A DNA stretch of 57,486 nt from Shewanella sp. TC10 (GTDB taxonomy: Bacteria; Pseudomonadota; Gammaproteobacteria; Enterobacterales; Shewanellaceae). Positions within the stretch are counted from its first letter, which is position 1. Each line of letters opens with the position of its first letter. Made by a program: the position numbers and the translations under genes. The notes below the pieces were generated by a model. That model saw only the letters and a list, made by a program, of their open reading frames with translations, had not been told where the DNA came from and searched no databases. The stretch covers positions 55-57,540 of the forward strand of contig NZ_VKHR01000028.1 of the NCBI RefSeq assembly GCF_009663145.1, read 5' to 3'. Of this stretch, positions 1 through 8,812 are shown in pieces.

Positions 1-77
1 AGCCCGTTTAATCGCTGAAGCTGTGCACCTAGGGCAATATGCACCAGCACCTTATACACAGCCAGAGTAGCCAACAT
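1..77 (-). CDS. possible 5' end of an unknown membrane protein, cut by the left edge
   Basis: On the minus strand an open frame starts with ATG at 77 and runs off the left end of the window. Its first 25 residues begin MLATLAVYKVLVHIALGAQL, a hydrophobic stretch that could be a membrane helix. The frame stays open upstream as far as a TAA at 126-128, so a TTG at 122 is an alternative start; that would place the start inside the inverted repeat at 105-137. No strong ribosome binding site decides between them. I do not recognise the gene, and with so few codons visible it may not be real. Confidence 0.35.
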   Translation of the reverse strand, partial: MLATLAVYKVLVHIALGAQLQRLNG

Positions 78-104
78 TAGTATCACCAAATACTTATCAC
101 TGAT

Positions 105-137
105 AAGGGTATCGTTAACCAACGGTTACATACCCTT
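105..137. repeat. imperfect inverted repeat (stem-loop)
   Basis: AAGGGTAT (105-112) pairs with ATACCCTT (130-137), and inside it CGTT (113-116) pairs with AACG (121-124). It lies downstream of the leftward cobalamin operon. It lacks a clear T-tract on either strand, so it is only a weak terminator candidate. The rest of 138-314 is AT-rich and shows nothing I can name. Confidence 0.45.
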
Positions 138-314
138 TCGCATCATGGTCGTTTATTCAACAAAGGATGAAGTGAAACCATGTATATGCATATAGATTTA
201 GATCAATACATGAAGTGAATAAATAACACCGTGAAAACACATGGAATATTCACCATTATACGTAATCAGATAAAGGTATTAATTCAGTGATTGTCTGAGT
301 AGCTACCAAGTTGA

Positions 315-1313
315 TTAAGCTACAATTTTTAAATTCTGACAATTATGCATATTAGTTAATGATTCCTGTCTGCCAGTTAATTGCTGACTGATTGCGGCTC
401 CCCAATGTAATAGGCTTTGCTGCTGTAATTCATGTACCAAACAATTGGGCTCAACCGCTTCTACTAAGCGCCATTGCTCCCCAGAAGTAAACGCCTGATG
501 TGGATCAATATGACTAATAATTTCGATATCATTTTGTAATTGCCCCCAAAAATTTTCAGCTGCAACGGGTAAAACTTTAGGCCAGTGGTGACTACCAAAG
601 CTGGCATTAAGGTGCAATGTATGAATTTCATCAATAAGATCATGCTGTTTTAGGTGAGTCAACATCGTCGCTATCGCTTGCTTTTCGTCACTAAAATTGC
701 GCCCAGCCATGAAGTGACCACTATCAAAGCAAATTCCTACTTTGTCGTAATTAAGCTGTTGTCGAAAAAGTTCATAGTCTTGACGGTTATTTAAACACAT
801 TCCCGATGGCCACCAGAGATTCTCTAGCAAAAAGTAACCATTGAATGACATTTTTACAAAAACCTGATTTAAAAGTTCAGCCAGTAAATTTGCGCTTTGT
901 AGAGGTGTAGGCTGTTGACTTGTGTCAAACAACTGCAGCGGACTCAAAACTACAGGGTGAAACACTACGTAGCTCACACCCGCCGCTTGGGCTAGGTCCA
1001 ACTGCTTGCAATAATAATCGACTAACTGATCTGGAGTTTGACAGTTAAAATAATCCAACATATGGCGCTCATGGCCAAAATGCTGGGAAATGAGCTTAGG
1101 TGACTGACGCCAAAATGCTTCTAGAAAAGGAAAAAAACTTAAATGTACCCCGCCGATAATATCCATAGGTTGGGCTTGAGTATGCAGTGTTTGGTATGGC
1201 GCCACTTCATAACCGTCAAGGTTAAAAAAATTTAACCATTCACGAGCTTGCTTCCAGTGTTGAAACAAATGCCCTGGAGTATCTCCTAGACTTAAGTTTA
1301 AAAGTTGTTTCAT
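315..1313 (-). CDS. cbiR: CbiR-like cobamide-remodelling hydrolase (AP endonuclease 2 / xylose isomerase-like TIM barrel)
   Basis: A 332-residue protein of the AP-endonuclease-2 / sugar isomerase TIM-barrel superfamily. A full set of barrel metal ligands can be read in order: His57 (GVHLSF), His119 (VFHPV), Glu164 (LLENLWW), Asp197 and His200 (FDSGH), His234 (LHLN), Asp270 and His272 (HIDPH) and Glu295 (VHEL). The D-x2-H, +34 H and D-x-H spacing matches endonuclease IV. It is the last gene of the leftward cobalamin operon, 45 bp after btuR. Known family biology: CbiR of Akkermansia muciniphila belongs to this superfamily and hydrolyses cobamides so that their lower ligand can be exchanged. 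The CbiR call rests on fold plus neighbourhood. A generic sugar-phosphate isomerase is possible but would be odd here. Confidence 0.7.
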   Translation of the reverse strand: MKQLLNLSLGDTPGHLFQHWKQAREWLNFFNLDGYEVAPYQTLHTQAQPMDIIGGVHLSFFPFLEAFWRQSPKLISQHFGHERHMLDYFNCQTPDQLVDYYCKQLDLAQAAGVSYVVFHPVVLSPLQLFDTSQQPTPLQSANLLAELLNQVFVKMSFNGYFLLENLWWPSGMCLNNRQDYELFRQQLNYDKVGICFDSGHFMAGRNFSDEKQAIATMLTHLKQHDLIDEIHTLHLNASFGSHHWPKVLPVAAENFWGQLQNDIEIISHIDPHQAFTSGEQWRLVEAVEPNCLVHELQQQSLLHWGAAISQQLTGRQESLTNMHNCQNLKIVA

Positions 1314-1358
1314 TTTCTTAACTTGTTAGCTCCTGTTGCTATAAACACAATTTGCTTG

Positions 1359-1967
1359 CTACCAATCTAAGCCTCGTCGAGCTTTTAAACCTGCTTTAAA
1401 GGCGTGCTTTTCTGGACGAACCTCACTCACTGTATCGCAAATAGCTTTTAATTCTCGGTGGGCAGCACGACCTGTAATGACGACTGACATTGACTCAGGT
1501 CGCTCGTTAAGTGCTTGTATCACCTCATCTACAAGTAAAAAATCCCAACTGAGCATATAAGTCAGTTCATCTAGAAGCACTAGGTCTAAACTCGGATCAG
1601 CTAAAAACAACTTAGCTTGCTCCCATGTATGTTGTGCGGCCCGTTTATCAGCGGCTTTATCTTCACTATCCCAACTAAAGCCTGTGCTCATAGTGACTAG
1701 CGGTACACCAAGTCTCTCGACTAATTTGCGCTCGCCACAGTCTTGCTGACCTTTAATGAACTGCACACAGGCCACTTTTTGTTCGTGACCTAAAGCGCGA
1801 AAAAGTGTACCAAAACCACCAGTGGTTTTACCTTTTCCATTACCTGTTAGTAATAACAGTTGCCCTCGCTCAGTTTGCGCCTGTGAAATAGCCTGATGCA
1901 TTTTTTGTTGCTGTTGTTTTTGCCTTTGTTGCTGACGCTGGATAGAATTTGTCGTTACTTGTGACAT
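1359..1967 (-). CDS. btuR: ATP:corrinoid adenosyltransferase (CobA/BtuR/CobO type)
   Basis: The product transfers the 5'-deoxyadenosyl group of ATP to reduced Co(I) corrinoids. The 202-residue protein has the family P-loop GNGKGKTT at residues 42-49. It continues with the nucleotide-binding pattern seen in CobA/BtuR, including KVACVQFIKGQ and LVLLDELTYML, and ends with the usual short tail rich in Lys and Arg (ARRGLDW). The first 30 residues are a Gln-rich, charged extension as in other CobA proteins. The ATG directly follows the cobS stop codon (TAAATG), so the two are translationally coupled. It serves both de novo synthesis and salvaged corrinoids. Confidence 0.95.
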   Translation of the reverse strand: MSQVTTNSIQRQQQRQKQQQQKMHQAISQAQTERGQLLLLTGNGKGKTTGGFGTLFRALGHEQKVACVQFIKGQQDCGERKLVERLGVPLVTMSTGFSWDSEDKAADKRAAQHTWEQAKLFLADPSLDLVLLDELTYMLSWDFLLVDEVIQALNERPESMSVVITGRAAHRELKAICDTVSEVRPEKHAFKAGLKARRGLDW

Positions 1968-2747
1968 TTACATCATTCCTATTCGATTAAGTGCGACTAA
2001 AGTTACTAGAGTCAGTGCTTCAATTATTTGCTGTCCAGCACCTAAAGCATCACCGTTATAACCATTAATTTGTTGTTTAAGGAACTGAGACCAACGCCAT
2101 AACACCAGCAGCCATAACAGTACAATGATGCACGCCGATTGCCAGTTAGGGAGTGTTAACAAACTAACTAGGGCGCTAACAGCAAGTACTGTTAATGCAT
2201 TTGTAGTTGGACGGGAATCTCGTTGAGGAGACTTACTTTTTTTGGGGTCGGCAGCATAATTAAGCCAGCGAGGAATAAAGCCTACAACACTGCGACTGCC
2301 AGCGTGAGCAAGCACCATACCTAACACCGCTGTATGAAGAGGTAATGACATTAACGCTGCAGCTTTAATGGCGAACAATCCAATAAGACCTATCACGCCA
2401 TAGGCACCCAAGCAGCTATCTTTCATAATGGCGAGTTTTTTGTCTATTTGATAACCGCCACCAAAGCCGTCACACACATCGGCAAAGCCGTCTTCATGGA
2501 AACAACCAGTTAGCCAGCAACCAAGAGCAAGAGTGAGCACGACTGCAAGCAGTTGACCAAACAGCAGAGTGAACGCATACAAACATGTCGCCAGAATCGC
2601 GCCAACAATCAGACCAACCACCCCAAACCAACGGCTACAGTTAGCGGTGCTTTGTTCGTCAAACGGGGTGAATCTTGGCACCGGCAGTCGGGTTAAAAAA
2701 GCAATGGCGGTAAACAATGGCAGAATCGCAGTTGCAGGGTTATTCAT
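1968..2747 (-). CDS. cobS: adenosylcobinamide-GDP ribazoletransferase (cobalamin synthase)
   Basis: Membrane enzyme that joins adenosylcobinamide-GDP to alpha-ribazole (phosphate), the last assembly step of the nucleotide loop. It is a highly hydrophobic protein of 259 residues with several membrane segments and the CobS motif HEDGFADVCDGFGGG near residues 84-98, the site expected to bind metal and substrate. I prefer the ATG at 2747, which overlaps the cbiP stop as TAATG, over an in-frame ATG five codons upstream at 2762. It lies between cbiP and btuR in the leftward operon. Confidence 0.95.
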   Translation of the reverse strand: MNNPATAILPLFTAIAFLTRLPVPRFTPFDEQSTANCSRWFGVVGLIVGAILATCLYAFTLLFGQLLAVVLTLALGCWLTGCFHEDGFADVCDGFGGGYQIDKKLAIMKDSCLGAYGVIGLIGLFAIKAAALMSLPLHTAVLGMVLAHAGSRSVVGFIPRWLNYAADPKKSKSPQRDSRPTTNALTVLAVSALVSLLTLPNWQSACIIVLLWLLVLWRWSQFLKQQINGYNGDALGAGQQIIEALTLVTLVALNRIGMM

Positions 2748-4216
2748 TATGCGGCTTTCCATGGCGCTAGCTCTGCAAACAAAAGGTCTAGATCTAAATG
2801 CTGTTCTAGTGTGTCAGCCAAACGATTAATTCCAGCTTCACGCAGTGCTTCCATATCTTGTGCTTGCGCATGACCTTGTTCTAGCCCCGCCCAATCAAGC
2901 AATAAATTGCACGCGTTCGCTTCGTCAAACACACCATGCAGGTATGTACCAAGCACCTGATTACATTCAGAGATAGCGCCGTCAGGTTTGCCATCTAACC
3001 TAAATGGTTGCTCACCAGTAACTTGTGACTCACCGACATGAATTTCATAGCCTATAACCTCAGCCACTTGCCCCTGCAATATTAGCTCACCACTTACACG
3101 CACCAGCTGTTTATCAGCAGCCATAGTCGTATCCACAGGCAAATAACCTAAACCCTGACTATCACCAGGATGGCCTTCAATACCTTCTGGGTCGCGGATC
3201 CATTCACCTAACATCTGATAGCCACCACAAATACCGATGACTTTGCCACCATGCCGGATATGCCTTGCTAACTGCTTGTCCCACCCCCGTTCACGTATGG
3301 CGTTAAGATCGCCACGAGTACTTTTAGAGCCAGGCACAATTATTAAATCGGCCCGGGGTAAATCAGCACCAGGTCGGGCAAATTGTAAATCGACTTTTGG
3401 ATGTAATCTAAGTGCATCGAAGTCAGTATGATTTGAAATCCGCGGCAAACTGAGCACCACGACTTTAAACTTGGCATCGGCATCCGTTTGCGCCACATTT
3501 ATGGCATCTTCAGCTTCTAGGTATAACCCATGGAGATAGGGCACAACACCAATAACAGGTACACCTGTTTTTTCTGTCAACCAGTCAAGGCCAGACTGCA
3601 ACAACGCAGGGTCACCGCGAAAGCGGTTGATAATAAAACCTTTTACTAGATTTTTAGCTTCTTCAGTAAGCAGTTCATAGGTACCATACAAATGAGCGAA
3701 TACACCACCTCGATCAATATCGGCACATATAACAACTGGGCAATCAGCAGCTTCAGCAAATCCCATATTAGCTATATCATGTTCTCTAAGATTAATTTCA
3801 GCAGGCGAACCAGCCCCTTCAACCAACCTCGCCTCCATACCGTCAGCCAACTCTTCAAAGGTATCAAGCACCACTTGCTTTAGCTTTGGTTTATATTCGT
3901 GATAAGTGACTGCGTCCATATCAGTTAATGCCTTACCAAGCACAATAACCTGTGCACCTATATCGGTATTAGGTTTAAGTAATACTGGGTTCATCTTAAT
4001 ACTTGGAGGCAAAAAACACGCCTGTGCTTGCACTGCCTGTGCGCGACCGATTTCACCACCTTCAATAGTCACAGCACTATTTAATGCCATATTTTGCGGC
4101 TTAAATGGAGCAACCTTAATGTTCTTGCGGGCTAAAACTCGACCTAAACCAGCTACTAATACACTTTTACCAGCATCGCTGGTGGTGCCCTGCACCATTA
4201 ATTTAAACGGCTTCAT
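2747..4216 (-). CDS. cbiP: cobyric acid synthase (glutamine-dependent amidase)
   Basis: Adds four amide groups to adenosylcobyrinic acid a,c-diamide at positions b, d, e and g, using glutamine and ATP. The N-terminal dethiobiotin-synthetase-like ATP domain starts with [16 protein letters not shown] (residues 8-23). The C-terminal class I-type amidotransferase half contains VPGSKST, the nucleophile region [11 protein letters not shown] and the late histidine motif GTYLHGVFD. The start at 4216 gives [10 protein letters not shown], as in the family; a longer frame adds 14 residues of no family character that lie within the cobT coding end. It overlaps cobT by 14 bp. Length (489) is normal. Confidence 0.96.
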   Translation of the reverse strand: MKPFKLMVQGTTSDAGKSVLVAGLGRVLARKNIKVAPFKPQNMALNSAVTIEGGEIGRAQAVQAQACFLPPSIKMNPVLLKPNTDIGAQVIVLGKALTDMDAVTYHEYKPKLKQVVLDTFEELADGMEARLVEGAGSPAEINLREHDIANMGFAEAADCPVVICADIDRGGVFAHLYGTYELLTEEAKNLVKGFIINRFRGDPALLQSGLDWLTEKTGVPVIGVVPYLHGLYLEAEDAINVAQTDADAKFKVVVLSLPRISNHTDFDALRLHPKVDLQFARPGADLPRADLIIVPGSKSTRGDLNAIRERGWDKQLARHIRHGGKVIGICGGYQMLGEWIRDPEGIEGHPGDSQGLGYLPVDTTMAADKQLVRVSGELILQGQVAEVIGYEIHVGESQVTGEQPFRLDGKPDGAISECNQVLGTYLHGVFDEANACNLLLDWAGLEQGHAQAQDMEALREAGINRLADTLEQHLDLDLLFAELAPWKAA

Positions 4217-5282
4217 ATTGCTCTCTTGTATGTGCCTGTATGTGAAGGTCAACGGCATTTTCTAAGGCCTCTAAAATCTTATCTTGGCTACCAATCAGCT
4301 GCTCAGCCAACACCATCATTCCGCCAAGCCCACAACCTTCAACAACTAAGCCTTCTTCAAAAACTCTTAGGCAGGCATGACGACTTTTAGCGTAACTGCT
4401 TCGATGTAATTTGACTTGGTATCCTGGTGGAAGTATCGCAGGGATGAGTTTACTTATAGTGGCATCAGCCATAACCCAGCGGGTCGTTGCGATATAAGCT
4501 GGCAAACTAATCTTGTTAATTTGACTGGCAACCAATGGCGCCATCATCATCATGCCACCAGCAACAATTGGTCTTGGCAAACATGTCGGCCACGATTGAA
4601 ACGTACGATATAATGCAAACTGCAATGGATCGTGATAACGATTGTTAGTCAGTAACTTTTCCGGTTCAAACGACCAAAACTGGCTTCTGTATTCTTTTTC
4701 TAATTCCGCAATTAATAACTCTTTTCTGGTCAACTTGGTCTCGACTTTCGTGCTGCCAGCTGGTGACAACTTTAACCCTGTTAATAATCGCAGCCACAAG
4801 GTGGCAAAAGTCGTCCCCCCAACACCACACTCAGCTAGGATGCTAATATGACCTTGACGAGCCTGTTTTTGTAAATCAGGAACTAACTGGTTTTCAACTA
4901 GTTCACTTACATTGGCTTTTTCACCACCAAAGTGCTGACAATGACTCAGCCAATCACCGCAGCCATCATTTGGTTTTTGGGTACCAAAGTTATAGCTCCT
5001 AAATTCAATGTGATAACCGTGCTGGTGAAGTAACCTCATTAGACCAAGGGTTAGCACTGCCGGACTAATACCGCCATTTGTCAGTAACCCCGAATTAAAA
5101 CTGCCATAGCGATACACTGCCGCATCACTCCCTTGGGTCATTAGCTCTGAATCCCGCGGCGGCGTCAATTGCATCATCCCCTTTCCAGCCCCCGCATCTG
5201 ATAACTCATGCAGCTGCGGAAGTTGAGTCGCTGCGCAGTTAATAATATTAAATACAATCGTTGAAGTTACTGGCAGCTTCAT
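4203..5282 (-). CDS. cobT: divergent CobT-like nicotinate-nucleotide:benzimidazole phosphoribosyltransferase
   Basis: Expected to activate the lower-ligand base to its alpha-riboside phosphate with nicotinate mononucleotide as ribose donor. The 359-residue protein lacks the usual CobT opening (PPGSLG). It does keep a central [20 protein letters not shown], comparable to the E-x-G-[IV]-G-x-T-T core of CobT, and a C-terminal [13 protein letters not shown] glycine-rich end. This style resembles the CobT-related family annotated in archaea and cyanobacteria (TIGR00303) more than enterobacterial CobT; that comparison is from memory. Its place between cobC and cbiP supports the role. No second cobT is visible in the window. 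Confidence 0.75.
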   Translation of the reverse strand: MKLPVTSTIVFNIINCAATQLPQLHELSDAGAGKGMMQLTPPRDSELMTQGSDAAVYRYGSFNSGLLTNGGISPAVLTLGLMRLLHQHGYHIEFRSYNFGTQKPNDGCGDWLSHCQHFGGEKANVSELVENQLVPDLQKQARQGHISILAECGVGGTTFATLWLRLLTGLKLSPAGSTKVETKLTRKELLIAELEKEYRSQFWSFEPEKLLTNNRYHDPLQFALYRTFQSWPTCLPRPIVAGGMMMMAPLVASQINKISLPAYIATTRWVMADATISKLIPAILPPGYQVKLHRSSYAKSRHACLRVFEEGLVVEGCGLGGMMVLAEQLIGSQDKILEALENAVDLHIQAHTREQYEAV

Positions 5283-5908
5283 GCAGACTCCTTTGCTGTT
5301 TTAGATATAGGGCTTGGCATAATGGCAACTAATTGCGGCCATTGCTTTCCTGTAGGATCGATATAGATATCAAGTTTAATTTTGCTCGCGTAGCCCAAAC
5401 TCAGCTGCGACAAATGCATATTCCCCTGCTGCTGAGTACCGAGTATCCATGCCATAACGATCCGCATAACACCGCCATGAGTGAACAGCAAAATATGTTG
5501 ACTTGGGTAAGAAGCAATCAGATCACTTAATCCATCAATTACCCTTTGATAAAGGGCTAGGCTAGATTCACCATTTGGCGGAGTTTGAAGCCAAGGTTGC
5601 GCCCAAAATTCGTTATAACCTAATTCTGACTCCCATAAGTGGGCTAAAGGCAGACCATCCCAATCGCCAAAGTTCATCTCTTGAAAGCGTTCATCAACTA
5701 CAAAAGGCAGGGAGTTCGATTTCGCATAGGTTTTGGCAAAGTCACAGCAACGGCGCAAAGGAGATGACACGACTAAATCACAACCAGTGTCTTGGCTAGC
5801 ACACTGTAATTGTTGCCAGCCAAAGTCCGTAATAGGTGAGTCAGTATGTCCGAGTAGGCACTCATGTGAATGTGGCTGCCCATGACGTAATAGTGTTATG
5901 ACCGTCAT
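5279..5908 (-). CDS. cobC: alpha-ribazole-5'-phosphate phosphatase (histidine phosphatase family)
   Basis: Removes the phosphate from alpha-ribazole phosphate or from adenosylcobalamin 5'-phosphate. The 209-residue protein has the phosphohistidine motif LLRHGQ at residues 6-11, the second catalytic histidine in FTHGGVMR, and the acidic NFGDWDG segment found in CobC. It overlaps both neighbours by 4 bp (cobU upstream, cobT downstream), which supports a role in nucleotide-loop assembly. A second, different family member lies at 23457-24041, so the two may divide substrates. Confidence 0.88.
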   Translation of the reverse strand: MTVITLLRHGQPHSHECLLGHTDSPITDFGWQQLQCASQDTGCDLVVSSPLRRCCDFAKTYAKSNSLPFVVDERFQEMNFGDWDGLPLAHLWESELGYNEFWAQPWLQTPPNGESSLALYQRVIDGLSDLIASYPSQHILLFTHGGVMRIVMAWILGTQQQGNMHLSQLSLGYASKIKLDIYIDPTGKQWPQLVAIMPSPISKTAKESA

Positions 5909-6417
5909 ATTTTGCTGCCTTTAATCAAAATCGGGATCCCTGCTTGGCAAAACACCACACGCTGAGCGACGTTAGCAATCGCTTGATGTAATTTGCCACT
6001 CCATTGAACATAACGACAGGACAACTCCCCCTTAGGCATGACCCCTTGTCCAACTTCTGTTGACACTAAAATCACCTCTGATTTAGATTGCAGCAACCCT
6101 TCAACCAAACGAGTGATTTCAATATCTATGTTCTTCTCAGCCATTAACAGGTTTGTCAGCCATAAGGTAAGACAATCTAGCAAAATCACTTGATGAGCAT
6201 CTTTAGCTTTAAAGAAATGCTCAGCAACTTCAACAGGCTCCTCTATCAGGTGCCAATGGGCAGGCCTCTGAGATTGATGCAATGCGATGCGTTCAGCCAT
6301 GGAAGGATGATGAGTGGCTGTTGCGATATAGCAAACTTTATCAGACTGCGCTGCTGCATAGGCTTCAGCTGCACCTGACTTTCCACTTCGTGCACCACCT
6401 AAATATAAGCTAATCAT
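5905..6417 (-). CDS. cobU: adenosylcobinamide kinase / adenosylcobinamide-phosphate guanylyltransferase
   Basis: Phosphorylates adenosylcobinamide and then transfers GMP from GTP to it. The P-loop GGARSGKS sits at residues 7-14. The segment ERIALHQSQRPAHW carries the histidine that aligns with the guanylylated His46 of the Salmonella enzyme. Further family motifs are LLDCLTLWLTNLL and VSTEVGQGVMP. The start at 6417 (MISLYLGGARSG) puts the P-loop at the usual place; a longer frame begins at 6447 inside btuF. The gene overlaps btuF by 8 bp and cobC by 4 bp. This copy has all key residues, unlike the paralogue at 7299-7826. Confidence 0.95.
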   Translation of the reverse strand: MISLYLGGARSGKSGAAEAYAAAQSDKVCYIATATHHPSMAERIALHQSQRPAHWHLIEEPVEVAEHFFKAKDAHQVILLDCLTLWLTNLLMAEKNIDIEITRLVEGLLQSKSEVILVSTEVGQGVMPKGELSCRYVQWSGKLHQAIANVAQRVVFCQAGIPILIKGSKI

Positions 6418-7261
6418 ATTGAGCTCTCGCATCGGCCAAGTGCTCACACACTAGTTGCATGCCATCCAATAAACGCGGTCCAGCACGATTCACTAAATCG
6501 CCATTAATTTGATACAATTGGCCTTTTTTTACTGCAGGTATAGTCTGCCATTTTTGCCAGACATTTAAGTTTTCTGCTACGCCATGGTGACGAGGCATCA
6601 AAATAATTTCCGGCCGTGCTATCAGCACTTGCTCCATCGACACTTGGGGATAAGCTGACAGACTATCGGCAAATACATTGACTCCAGAACATTCTTCAAC
6701 CATTTGCTCCAGCCAGCCACCAGAGACTGTGGTAAGTGGCTCCGGCCATACTTGATAAAAGACTTTAACGGGTTTACGCCCTTGGTAGATACTACGAAGT
6801 TGTTGCAGCCGTTGGCTAAAATCATTGGCGGCCTGCTCCGCTTGTTTCTCTAACTGAGTGACTTTGCCCAAACTACGAAGTCGTTCAGGGATATTCTCAA
6901 TACTGCCAACACTGGTGTTAAATACGGGTAAACCTAGTTTGGTCAATTGCGCCAAAATGGTTTCACTCGTATCACTGGCACTAACAATCACTAAGTCAGG
7001 TTGCATTCTCAGTACTTTCTCAATATCAATGTGTCGATAAGAGCCAATACGAGGTATTGATTTAGCTTGTTCGGGATAGTCAGCGAAATCAACGGTACCA
7101 ATAATCCGATCACCTGCACCTATCGCAAACAGCATTTCAACAGAGTGCGGAGATAGGGCTAACAAACGTTGACTACTGCTTGGTAACTGCTCAGCATTCG
7201 TGAGCGGTACAATCAATAAACCAAATAAAATCAAACAGCGACTCAATAAAGAATTCATCAC
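6410..7261 (-). CDS. btuF: vitamin B12 ABC transporter, periplasmic binding protein
   Basis: Binds cobalamin or other corrinoids in the periplasm and delivers them to BtuCD. The 283-residue protein has an N-terminal signal peptide (hydrophobic core LILFGLLIVPL, likely cut after TNA at about residue 23). It follows the helical-backbone binding-protein pattern: RLLALSPHSVEMLFAIGAGD, then GSYRHIDIEKVLRMQPDLVI, and a C-terminal lobe with MPRHHG and NRAGPRLLDGM. It is co-transcribed with btuC and btuD, from which it is separated by a cobU-like gene. A second, distinct binding protein is at 20442-21377. Confidence 0.92.
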   Translation of the reverse strand: MMNSLLSRCLILFGLLIVPLTNAEQLPSSSQRLLALSPHSVEMLFAIGAGDRIIGTVDFADYPEQAKSIPRIGSYRHIDIEKVLRMQPDLVIVSASDTSETILAQLTKLGLPVFNTSVGSIENIPERLRSLGKVTQLEKQAEQAANDFSQRLQQLRSIYQGRKPVKVFYQVWPEPLTTVSGGWLEQMVEECSGVNVFADSLSAYPQVSMEQVLIARPEIILMPRHHGVAENLNVWQKWQTIPAVKKGQLYQINGDLVNRAGPRLLDGMQLVCEHLADARAQYD

Positions 7262-7298
7262 AGATACCTATTAAGCCCAACGACAAACAGTCTCATCA

Positions 7299-7826
7299 TT
7301 AGTTTCCTTTCACTTGCAAACCAATCCCAACAACGCATAAAAACAAGCGTTCAACTAATTTTCCGACATCTTGATTAAGCCAACCTAATTCATCAGCAAA
7401 TAGCCTGTGTTCTTTACACATAGGCACAATGCCTTGTCCCACTTCATTACTGATAAAAATCACCGGCCCAGGTAAGTCAGCAATACAAGCAAGTAACTGC
7501 GCCTTACACTGCTGCCAACATTGACTTTCTTGTGCCAGTTGTTCAGCAAGCCAAAAAGTTAAACTGTCAACAATAATCAGAGAGTCAGTTTTACTGTGCT
7601 CATTGAGTAAATTTGTTAAGTCCTCTGCCTCACTGATATATTGCCAATGCTGTGGTTTATCTTTAGGAGTGGCCCGAAAAGAACTATTCTCAGCCAATAG
7701 TCCTCTCCGTTCACTAGGCTCAATCACAATCACATCACCGTCGTTATGATTCTGCCAATCATATGCATATTCAAAGGCTAATCTGCGCTTGCCAGCTGCA
7801 ATACCACCAGTAATCAACTGCTTCAA
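7299..7826 (-). CDS. degenerate CobU paralogue (probable non-catalytic or altered function)
   Basis: A 175-residue CobU homologue. It keeps the family frame: KPQHWQYISEA, IIVDSLTFWLAEQL, ISNEVGQGIVPM and a C-terminal VVGIGLQVKG. Two catalytic features are lost. The P-loop reads GGIAAGKRR, with Arg where Ser or Thr should bind Mg-nucleotide. The region that carries the guanylylated histidine in CobU (IALHQSQRPAHW in the neighbour) reads FRATPKDKPQHW, with no histidine at that place. It starts with TTG, which overlaps the btuC stop as TTGA, so it is translated with the importer. There are no frameshifts or internal stops, so it is a kept gene and not a decaying copy. A role in corrinoid sensing or capture is speculation. 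Confidence 0.8.
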   Translation of the reverse strand: MKQLITGGIAAGKRRLAFEYAYDWQNHNDGDVIVIEPSERRGLLAENSSFRATPKDKPQHWQYISEAEDLTNLLNEHSKTDSLIIVDSLTFWLAEQLAQESQCWQQCKAQLLACIADLPGPVIFISNEVGQGIVPMCKEHRLFADELGWLNQDVGKLVERLFLCVVGIGLQVKGN

Positions 7827-8812
7827 AGTTTCTGCTTCCTGTGGGTTAAAATACCTAAAAAGAACAAGCTACCTAAAATGGCGGTGACAACACCCACAGG
7901 TAGTTCTTGCTGAGGCAGCAAAGTACGACATAGCAAATCGACCCATACCATTAAAATCGCACCTGCAATAGCCGTAATTAGGTAGCCTATTGGACTCGCA
8001 GCCCCTATGGCTAAACGCACTATATGTGGCACCATCAAGCCAACAAAACCAATACCACCGCAATAAGCGACTAACGACGCCGTCACCACTGCGGTTAACA
8101 GCAGCATCCCCAAACGTAGCCAAATAACCGCAACTCCCTGAGTGTGCGCGCTTTCATCACCAGCCATTAGAGCTTGCAACGGGCGCTGTAATCGCTGCAC
8201 TGCTATTAATGTGACAATCACTGAGATAAGCGGTAACCAGATATTGGCCCAACTGGCACGGGCAAAACTGCCCATAGTCCAAAATAAGACAGCCTGCATA
8301 GCTTGGTGGTCATTGAAGTAAATCAATAAGTTAGATATAGATGACAACAAGAATGAAATAGCAACACCGGCTAAAATAAGGCGCTCAACTTGTCCATCTT
8401 TTGCCATTAGCATCACGATGGAGACGGCAAGTAATGCGCCTAAAAAAGCGCAAGCAGGTAAACTTAATCCTGCAAAACCAACAGTCATAGCAATCACAGC
8501 ACCTAAAGAGGAGCCCGAAGAAATACCGAATAGATACGGGTCAGCTAACGGGTTACGGGTAACACACTGTAAAATAGCACCTGAGACAGCTAAACCTGCT
8601 CCACATATCATAGCCATTAGCACACGTGGCATACGAATTTCGAGGATAATTTGCTGGTTGATCATCGCCATTTCATCTAAGGGCTGCAAACCAAATAAAC
8701 CAACTAAAAAATCAATAACTGGAATATCTGCACTACCAATGCAAACAGCAATAAATGGAGAAATAATGGCAATAGGCAGAAGAATTGCCAATGCCAAATA
8801 GGAGTTAAGCAA
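7823..8812 (-). CDS. btuC: vitamin B12 ABC transporter, permease
   Basis: Inner-membrane permease of the FecCD/BtuC family, 329 residues, with about ten hydrophobic segments. Typical motifs are EIRMPRVLMAMICGAGLAVSG, the coupling region near CVTRNPLADPYLFGISSGSSLGAV and GGIGFVGLMVPHIVRL. The start is TTG at 8810-8812; the minus strand has AGGAG seven bases before it. The first eight bases overlap btuD. It forms the transporter with BtuD and BtuF. Confidence 0.94.
   Translation of the reverse strand: MLNSYLALAILLPIAIISPFIAVCIGSADIPVIDFLVGLFGLQPLDEMAMINQQIILEIRMPRVLMAMICGAGLAVSGAILQCVTRNPLADPYLFGISSGSSLGAVIAMTVGFAGLSLPACAFLGALLAVSIVMLMAKDGQVERLILAGVAISFLLSSISNLLIYFNDHQAMQAVLFWTMGSFARASWANIWLPLISVIVTLIAVQRLQRPLQALMAGDESAHTQGVAVIWLRLGMLLLTAVVTASLVAYCGGIGFVGLMVPHIVRLAIGAASPIGYLITAIAGAILMVWVDLLCRTLLPQQELPVGVVTAILGSLFFLGILTHRKQKL

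Noticed and set aside
7299..7826. Pseudogene call for the second cobU
   Set aside because: Key residues are lost, but there are no stops or frameshifts and the start is coupled to btuC, so it looks like a maintained gene.
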